The notes beneath the pieces were generated by a model. That model had not been told where the DNA came from. It did no database searches and was given only the letters and a program-made list of their open reading frames with translations. Positions 32,583 to 37,516 of a stretch of DNA of 37,516 bases are shown piece after piece (position 1 is the first letter of the stretch; every line of letters starts with the position of its first letter). Origin of the DNA: Alphaproteobacteria bacterium (GTDB taxonomy: Bacteria; Pseudomonadota; Alphaproteobacteria; UBA11222); NCBI GenBank assembly GCA_009693835.1, contig SHWM01000017.1, positions 1-37,516 on the forward strand, in the 5' to 3' direction. The position numbers and the translations under genes were made by a program.

Positions 32583-33142
32583 ATACGTTCCGATAGTTTG
32601 ATGGCGATGCGGCATCCGGCCTTGATGATTTCACTCAGCGGCCGGTACGCAGGGGCCCGGGCTGCGCCTGCCGCCATCGCGGTTTCGCGGTGCGCCTGCT
32701 CATCGGCGTGAAACTGCGTAATAATTTCAGAAAGCTCCGGGTCATCCGTTCCAAGATCATTAAGCTGTTTCTGGTAATGATCGCAAATCACTTCCTCGAC
32801 GGCCGCGGTGCAGGCCATGGCGGCGCGTCCGCCCAGCAGGGCCGAGGCGGCGCCCAGCCCATAGCTGGCGGCATCCCATAGCGGGCTTAACAAAGTTGGC
32901 CGCACCCGCCGCGCCGTCAGCAGGCGATCGAAGGCTGCAAGGTGTGCGTCTTCCTTTGCCGCCATTTCTTCTATTTGCGCCATGCAGGCGCGCGCCTGCG
33001 GCTGCTGTTGCAGCACCGCAAGCTGTCCCTGATAAATCTGCCTCGCCGCCACTTCCCCGGCATGATCGACACGCAGCATTCTGGCCACACGCATTTGCAC
33101 GGTTTCCCCCGGCAAGGGCGGGGTATGATCAGATGCGGCCAT
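32579..33142 (-). CDS. coq7: 2-nonaprenyl-3-methyl-6-methoxy-1,4-benzoquinol hydroxylase (DMQ hydroxylase)
   Basis: ATG 33142 with GGAAGGA 7 nt upstream is preferred to the upstream in-frame start; 187 residues. A di-iron carboxylate protein of ubiquinone biosynthesis: E-(n)-ExxH pairs at Glu30 (VDHAGEVAARQIYQGQ), Glu64/His67 (AAKEDAH), Glu116-117 (AVEEVICDHY) and Glu148/His151 (ADEQAHRE). It catalyses the last hydroxylation of the quinone ring at the inner membrane. The start lies inside the 3' end of dsbB (14-bp overlap), implying translational coupling; the 3' end overlaps the convergent CoA-transferase by TTAA. Confidence 0.95.
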   Translation of the reverse strand: MAASDHTPPLPGETVQMRVARMLRVDHAGEVAARQIYQGQLAVLQQQPQARACMAQIEEMAAKEDAHLAAFDRLLTARRVRPTLLSPLWDAASYGLGAASALLGGRAAMACTAAVEEVICDHYQKQLNDLGTDDPELSEIITQFHADEQAHRETAMAAGAARAPAYRPLSEIIKAGCRIAIKLSERI

Positions 33143-33641
33143 GAATTTTATCCTTCCGCCCATTCAGGAAAATAGCCGCGGCCAACATGGCAAGGCCCGT
33201 TGAGATCAGTGCATTATACCCGGCCAGAGAAATTCCAAACAGGGACCAGGCGACTTTATCGCATAGCACCACCGGTGCGGCCAATATTTGCGCCAGGAGC
33301 TGCTCCGCCGTACCTCCGTACCCGCCAGGGGCGCTGCAGCTGGCGAGGCCCGCCCACCATCGCCACTCTACGCCCGCATGATAAATGCCAAGGCCCGCCC
33401 CGGTCAGAAAATCCGCAACTAGAATAGCTGTCATCCAATGCGCTGTCCCCGGGCGCAACCAGGCAACAGCGCTTATCAGGATCGCCAAAAAATAGGCGAC
33501 GCGCTGGTAATTGCACAAACGGCAGGGCGCCAGCCCGCCAATATATTCAAATCCATAGGCGCCGAGCAGAACGGCGATGCTGGCCGTCAGAAGGATGGCG
33601 ATCAGAGGCCTCTGCCGGAAGGACGGTTTCGCGCCGCTCAC
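33129..33641 (-). CDS. dsbB: Disulfide bond formation protein B
   Basis: A 170-residue inner-membrane protein with four hydrophobic segments. The quinone-reactive CxxC pair is Cys40/Cys43 (GLAPCRLCNYQR), and the periplasmic pair is Cys102 and Cys127 (SCSAPGGYGG ... VVLCDK). It reoxidises DsbA and passes electrons to ubiquinone, which fits its coupling with coq7. The GTG start overlaps the TGA stop of the upstream hybrid kinase (GTGA). Its 3' end overlaps the coq7 start. Confidence 0.93.
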   Translation of the reverse strand: MSGAKPSFRQRPLIAILLTASIAVLLGAYGFEYIGGLAPCRLCNYQRVAYFLAILISAVAWLRPGTAHWMTAILVADFLTGAGLGIYHAGVEWRWWAGLASCSAPGGYGGTAEQLLAQILAAPVVLCDKVAWSLFGISLAGYNALISTGLAMLAAAIFLNGRKDKIHGRI

Positions 33642-36367
33642 GCCTTTAACATCTCCTGCAGCTTGGCGGCCAGCACGGCCTTGCGAACCGGCTTTTGCAG
33701 AATGGGTATATTGCTGGCCAGTCCGGATGTATAGGCGTCGCCTTCATAGCCCGTGCACAACAGCACTTTTACGTTGGGGGACAGTTTGCGAAGGTTCTCG
33801 GCCAAAGCCACGCCATTCATCCCGTTAGGCATCATCACGTCGGAATAAACCAGATCAATGCCAGGGGTCGCCATGAACAGTTGCAGTGCGCTCCGTCCGT
33901 CCTCGGCCGAGAGCACCTGATAGCCAAGTTCCTGTATCTGGGTGACCGAAGCCGCACATACACCCTGATCATCCTCAACCACCAGAACCCGGATATTTTC
34001 GGGCGCAGCGGACGCGCTGTGGGCTTCACCGTTCAGATGCGCTGTTGCAATTTCCTCCGCACGTGCTGCCGCGTCACTGGCCCGTGGAAGATAAATGGAA
34101 ATAATAGTTCCATTTCCGGCCTTGCTGTCCAGATGGATGTACCCGGCAGACTGTTCAACAAAGCCGAATACCATGCTAAGTCCAAGGCCGGTGCCCTGAC
34201 CGACATCCTTGGTGGTGAAGAAGGGTTCAAAAACCTTGTCAATGATATCGGGGGGGATGCCGATGCCGGTATCCTGCAGGCGGAGTTTTACATAGTCGCC
34301 GGCCGGAAGCTGAAGACGTGGCAGATGAAGTGGCGCGTTCAGGCTGGCATTGCTCAATTCAATAATCAGCATTCCATTACCCGCCATGGCGTCACGTGCG
34401 TTGATTGCCAGGTTCAGCACGGCGTTTTCAAATTGCGACGGATCAATCAGGACATTCCACAATGGCTCTGTCAGACGGAGTTCGGCGGTTACCCCGCCGC
34501 CCAGTGTGCTGCGCATGATTTCACTCATTCCGTTGAGCAGTTCGCCAGGGTCAATGATTTGCGGGCTGAGCATCTTCCTGCGCGAAAATGCCAGCAGGCG
34601 CTGGGTCAGGGCGCTGCCGCGTTCTGCTGCGTTGAGCGCCGCCTTCGTGCGTTTTTGATTAATGCCCACGGATCGGGCGTCCTGCGTTTGGGTGCTTTCC
34701 ATCAGCAGGTCAAGATTGCCTACGATAATTGCCAGAAGATTGTTAAAATCATGCGCTATGCCGCCCGTAAGCTGGCCGATGGCTTCCATCTTTTGCGATT
34801 GGCGCAACTGCTCTTCGGCCATGCGCCGCTGGGTAATGTCAAAAAACGCCACCACACAGCCGATCACCTCACCATCGCGGATGATAGACCCAGCCGAATA
34901 TTCGACGGGGAAGGCGCCCCCGCCCCGGCGCTTGAATGTCTGATCGTCGGCCTGTGCGCGCAGATCGGCCCGATGCACGGCGCAGATCGGGCAATTCTCC
35001 ACGCGGTTGTCTGTATCTTTCGCATGGCAGAGGAGATGCATGTCCTCTCCCAGCAGTTCAGCCGTTTCCTCAAAACCCAACAGACGCGCGCAGGTCGAAT
35101 TTGTAAACGTACAGCGCCCATCGCGATCAACGCCGTAAATGGCCTCCACCGTGGAATCCAGTATCAGTCGAATTTGGGCTTCACTGATGCGCCAGGCCCG
35201 TTCCGCCTGGCGGCGTTCATGTACTTCCTGTTGCAAAGAGGTATTGATTTGCGCCAGCTCGGCCGTCGCCTGGGTCACCCGCTCCTGGAGCTGTCGCTGC
35301 ATTTCCTGCTGGGTGCGTTCCGATTCCTTACGCAGGCCAATGTCGCGAAATACGCCATTGATCCGCACCAGCGCGCCATTTTCAAACAGCGGGCTGATCT
35401 TGCCTTCCACCCAGACGGGATCCCCGCTCCGGGTTTTCAGCACCAGTTCCACTGGGTCGCTTCTTTCTTCAGCCAGTACGCCGCGAAGCCGCTCTATGGA
35501 CTGGGGCAGCCAGGTTTCATGCAGGATGCCCCGGAATGTCTTCGCGGAAAGATCCTCCTCGCTGTAACCCAGAGTATTCCGCCAGGCGGGATTGGTGAAA
35601 AGAAACGCCCCTTCCGCCTCGGTGCTGACGATCATGTCGCCTACTGTCTGCACAACATCGCTGTAGCGCTGTTCGCTTTGCAGCAGGGAGAGCGCCGCAG
35701 TCTCCCTCTCCACACGGATCTGATCAAGAAGTCTGGTATTTTCGCGTCGGTTTCGCGCGGCCTCAAGAAACATGCCGTAAACGGTTCGTGTTGAAGATAA
35801 CAGCGCCAATGCAAATATTGTCGCCATGAATCCCAGGGCGGAATAAATATGTGTCTCCTGGAGAAAGAAATAAATAATCGCGGGCGTCGGATCAGCCAGA
35901 ATGTACCCTGCCGCCGCTGCTGGCGCGGCAGCAAGCGTCGAGGATGCACCGCTGGCCATGCTGACCATTACGATGATGACCGCGAGCTGTTCAGTCGTCG
36001 CCAGATACGGCAAAAAGAATGTGGTAGATCCCCATGCTGCGCCGGACATCGTGGCCCAGCCTACCGCCAGAGGCAGGAATTTTTTACTCCTGCGGCCGGT
36101 TATTACACCGGCGCCATTTGAGTTGGCGTTGCGCCATTTCTTCTGACCCTGCCACCAGCGCCCATAAGCGATGGCAGCCAGGATCAGTTGGGCCGCCGTC
36201 CAGGCAAACAGCCACAGGTACGGCACAGAATTCCATAGAATGGCCGACGTAAACAGCGCCACACCGCCTGTTACCAGCACGTTTGACGGTGTTTGCCGGG
36301 CCATGGAGGCGATTTGCTCGCGGTATATATCGTGATTGCCGGACAAGCACGCGCCTTTTGCCCCCAA
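33638..36367 (-). CDS. Membrane-bound hybrid histidine kinase with PAS domains and receiver
   Basis: Up to 909 residues from a TTG start at 36367 (ATG 36304 is an alternative; no strong ribosome site at either). N-terminal membrane part with about six segments (28-70, 97-195), a coiled linker (205-230), PAS 1 (about 235-345), a coiled coil (345-395), PAS 2 (about 395-515) with a Cys-rich insert ([18 protein letters not shown]), HisKA with phospho-acceptor His539 ([16 protein letters not shown]), HATPase (LAINARDAM ... [12 protein letters not shown] ... [12 protein letters not shown]) and a C-terminal receiver with Asp843 (LVYSDVMMP). The signal sensed is unknown. Its stop overlaps the dsbB start, so it is in one operon with dsbB and coq7. 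A long antisense open frame is a codon-bias shadow. Confidence 0.93.
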   Translation of the reverse strand: MGAKGACLSGNHDIYREQIASMARQTPSNVLVTGGVALFTSAILWNSVPYLWLFAWTAAQLILAAIAYGRWWQGQKKWRNANSNGAGVITGRRSKKFLPLAVGWATMSGAAWGSTTFFLPYLATTEQLAVIIVMVSMASGASSTLAAAPAAAAGYILADPTPAIIYFFLQETHIYSALGFMATIFALALLSSTRTVYGMFLEAARNRRENTRLLDQIRVERETAALSLLQSEQRYSDVVQTVGDMIVSTEAEGAFLFTNPAWRNTLGYSEEDLSAKTFRGILHETWLPQSIERLRGVLAEERSDPVELVLKTRSGDPVWVEGKISPLFENGALVRINGVFRDIGLRKESERTQQEMQRQLQERVTQATAELAQINTSLQQEVHERRQAERAWRISEAQIRLILDSTVEAIYGVDRDGRCTFTNSTCARLLGFEETAELLGEDMHLLCHAKDTDNRVENCPICAVHRADLRAQADDQTFKRRGGGAFPVEYSAGSIIRDGEVIGCVVAFFDITQRRMAEEQLRQSQKMEAIGQLTGGIAHDFNNLLAIIVGNLDLLMESTQTQDARSVGINQKRTKAALNAAERGSALTQRLLAFSRRKMLSPQIIDPGELLNGMSEIMRSTLGGGVTAELRLTEPLWNVLIDPSQFENAVLNLAINARDAMAGNGMLIIELSNASLNAPLHLPRLQLPAGDYVKLRLQDTGIGIPPDIIDKVFEPFFTTKDVGQGTGLGLSMVFGFVEQSAGYIHLDSKAGNGTIISIYLPRASDAAARAEEIATAHLNGEAHSASAAPENIRVLVVEDDQGVCAASVTQIQELGYQVLSAEDGRSALQLFMATPGIDLVYSDVMMPNGMNGVALAENLRKLSPNVKVLLCTGYEGDAYTSGLASNIPILQKPVRKAVLAAKLQEMLKA

Positions 36368-36371
36368 TGGG

Positions 36372-36953
36372 TTAGAGCGCGAACCTTACCACGAGAAAGC
36401 CGCCGGCGACTAATCCCAAAAATCCGTATCCCACCAGGTTCAGCTGCTGGTCAATGAACGTGCGGGTGGGTGCGCCATATTTCCACAGCAGCGCGGAAAC
36501 CGCAAAGAACCGCAGCGAGCGGGTGGCGATGGAAGCCAGCGTGAATATCACAAAATCAAATCTGAACACGCCGGAGGCAATGGTAATCAGCTTATAGGGA
36601 ATGGGCGTAAGCCCCTTGATCAGGATGATCCACAGGCCATATTCCGCAAACATCTGCTGGTAGGCCGCAAATCCTGCCTGCAGATGGTAAAAATCAATAA
36701 TCATCCGCCCCAGGGTGGCGAACAGAAAAAATCCGATCGCATAGCCGAGAAAGCCGCCCAGTACGGACGCCGCTGTGCAGACGGCGGCTATTCGCCAGGC
36801 GCGGTCCGGCCGGGCCAGCACCATTGGGATCAGCATCACGTCAGGCGGGATCGGAAAAAACGAGCTTTCCGCGAAGGACACCACCGCCAGGGCGGGAAGC
36901 GCATGTTTGCCTGCCGCCTGCTTCATGCTCCAGTCATAAAGATTTCTAAACAT
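36372..36953 (-). CDS. YqaA family membrane protein (DedA/VTT-related)
   Basis: A 193-residue polytopic protein with the DedA/VTT-domain signature: FAESSFFPIPPDVMLIPMVL, a glycine-rich helix (VLGGFLGYAIGFFLF), ILIKGLTPIPYKLITIASGV and a C-terminal hydrophobic hairpin. Related proteins act in membrane lipid turnover or proton-linked transport; the substrate of YqaA is unknown. The TAA lies 4 bp before the TTG of the hybrid kinase, so yqaA-kinase-dsbB-coq7 form a close operon on the minus strand. Confidence 0.9.
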   Translation of the reverse strand: MFRNLYDWSMKQAAGKHALPALAVVSFAESSFFPIPPDVMLIPMVLARPDRAWRIAAVCTAASVLGGFLGYAIGFFLFATLGRMIIDFYHLQAGFAAYQQMFAEYGLWIILIKGLTPIPYKLITIASGVFRFDFVIFTLASIATRSLRFFAVSALLWKYGAPTRTFIDQQLNLVGYGFLGLVAGGFLVVRFAL

Positions 36954-37110
36954 AACCGGCCTGTAGCAGTTTTACGTATTCATGTCCAACCGCATGCGGT
37001 GAAATGCAGGGGTGCGGTATAAGCACTCCCAAGGGTTCATAAAGGATTGACGGCCCCCCGCCCATACGTATGATGCCCGCTCGCGCATGGCCGTCATGAT
37101 AACGGCATAT

Positions 37111-37197
37111 GCCCCTGTGGCGGAATTGGTAGACGCGCCAGACTCAAAATCTGGTTCCCGTAAGGGAGTGTCCGTTCGACTCGGACCGGGGGCACCA
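37111..37197 (+). tRNA. tRNA-Leu (anticodon CAA)
   Basis: An 87-nt class II tRNA with encoded CCA. Acceptor stem GCCCCTG pairs with CGGGGGC (one G-T pair), discriminator A. Anticodon stem CCAGA/TCTGG holds loop CTCAAAA with anticodon CAA, reading the leucine codon TTG. A long variable arm (TTCCCGTAAGGGAGT) and T arm GTCCG-TTCGACT-CGGAC confirm the leucine identity. Confidence 0.97.
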
Positions 37198-37333
37198 TCC
37201 GCCTTCGTTCATTTTGGCTTTGCCAAATGTAGCTACGGCGCGACTGCGCCGGAGTGTCCGAAGTAGATGCCACAACGGAGCCCAAAGGGCGCAGGCGGGC
37301 TGGCGCAGCCACCCCTATCCACAGCTCAGTATT

Positions 37334-37516
37334 TTACTCGTCGCCCATGCGCAGGGCGGCGATAAACGCCTCCTGCGGGATTTCCACCTTGCCGAACTGG
37401 CGCATGCGCTTTTTTCCGGCCTTCTGCTTGTCCAGCAGCTTGCGTTTGCGCGTGGCGTCGCCGCCATAGCATTTTGCGGTCACGTCCTTGCGCATCGCGG
37501 AAATGGTTTCGCGCGC
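37334..37516 (-). CDS. lepA: Elongation factor 4 (LepA), C-terminal end (partial, 5' end outside window)
   Basis: The last 60 codons of LepA are readable on the minus strand, with stop TAA at 37334-37336. The sequence [20 protein letters not shown] then [20 protein letters not shown] then [17 protein letters not shown] is the highly conserved C-terminal domain unique to this ribosome back-translocating GTPase. The G domain lies beyond the window. It is convergent with the tRNA-Leu gene; 136 bp between them contain no recognisable gene. Confidence 0.97.
   Translation of the reverse strand, partial: ARETISAMRKDVTAKCYGGDATRKRKLLDKQKAGKKRMRQFGKVEIPQEAFIAALRMGDE

Noticed and set aside
33695..35794. 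A 699-codon open frame antisense to the hybrid histidine kinase
   Set aside because: It mirrors the kinase's GC-biased codons, shows no recognisable domain, and the kinase on the other strand has complete motifs.
37198..37333. Gap between tRNA-Leu and lepA as a small RNA or gene
   Set aside because: Only short weak inverted repeats (TTTGGCTTTGCCAAA and GGCGCGACTGCGCC) and no coding frame; nothing specific can be supported.

Overview
The window looks like a chromosomal segment of a GC-rich alphaproteobacterium. The reasons are the protein character, the topA-rnr, dsbB-coq7 and lepA neighbourhoods, GTG/TTG starts, and hairpin repeats of the AGAGC...GCTCT type. The genus cannot be fixed from sequence alone. 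Both edges cut genes: the 3' end of topA on the left and the 3' end of lepA (minus strand) on the right.

Layout. (1) 1-7.5 kb is mostly housekeeping: topA and rnr overlap by ATGA, then come a GNAT acetyltransferase, an ABC-2 permease and enolase. Wedged in after rnr is a lone subtilisin-like (S8) protease gene on the opposite strand. It is bracketed by two 39-bp near-identical direct repeats, the first of which is the last 12 codons plus stop of rnr; this is the signature of an insertion at the 3' end of a gene. (2) 7.6-11.4 kb holds a DUF4389 membrane protein, a rhomboid protease, an abruptly AT-rich foreign patch (about 8.95-9.89 kb: a small membrane protein, a lipoprotein and a signal-peptide stub), and a PAS histidine kinase whose 5' end lies exactly on the foreign/host junction. 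(3) 11.4-32.6 kb is an accessory catabolic region: Zn-alcohol dehydrogenase, MaoC-like hydratase, metal-dependent amidohydrolase, N-acyl-D-amino-acid deacylase-like enzyme, two luciferase-like flavin enzymes, an MFS transporter, three alpha/beta hydrolases, gamma-carbonic-anhydrase-like protein, crotonase, TetR regulator, acyl-CoA dehydrogenase and class III CoA-transferase. Together they suggest uptake, oxidation, hydrolysis and CoA-dependent breakdown of an unidentified organic acid, ester or amide. Between them lie a DUF411 protein, an orphan HigA-like antitoxin, a pentapeptide-repeat membrane protein, a DUF2336 protein and a HicAB pair whose toxin is frameshifted. (4) 32.6-37.5 kb returns to core functions: coq7, dsbB, a large hybrid histidine kinase tightly coupled to dsbB, a YqaA/DedA-like membrane protein, tRNA-Leu(CAA) and lepA.

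The most striking non-coding signal is a composite repeat of about 135 bp present three times (12541-12675, 27432-27566, and inverted at 29507-29643). Each copy joins a long palindrome (AGACCATGTT...AACATGGTCT) to a second hairpin through a conserved AT-rich linker. The second hairpin has a different stem sequence in each copy but stays self-complementary, so the structure rather than the sequence appears to be maintained. All copies lie in upstream regions of genes. Other repeats include a GC-rich hairpin mosaic (23109-23318) and a GCGAGGAGCGAAGCGA-type inverted repeat (23736-23832).

All functional calls rest on motifs read by eye; no database search was run.
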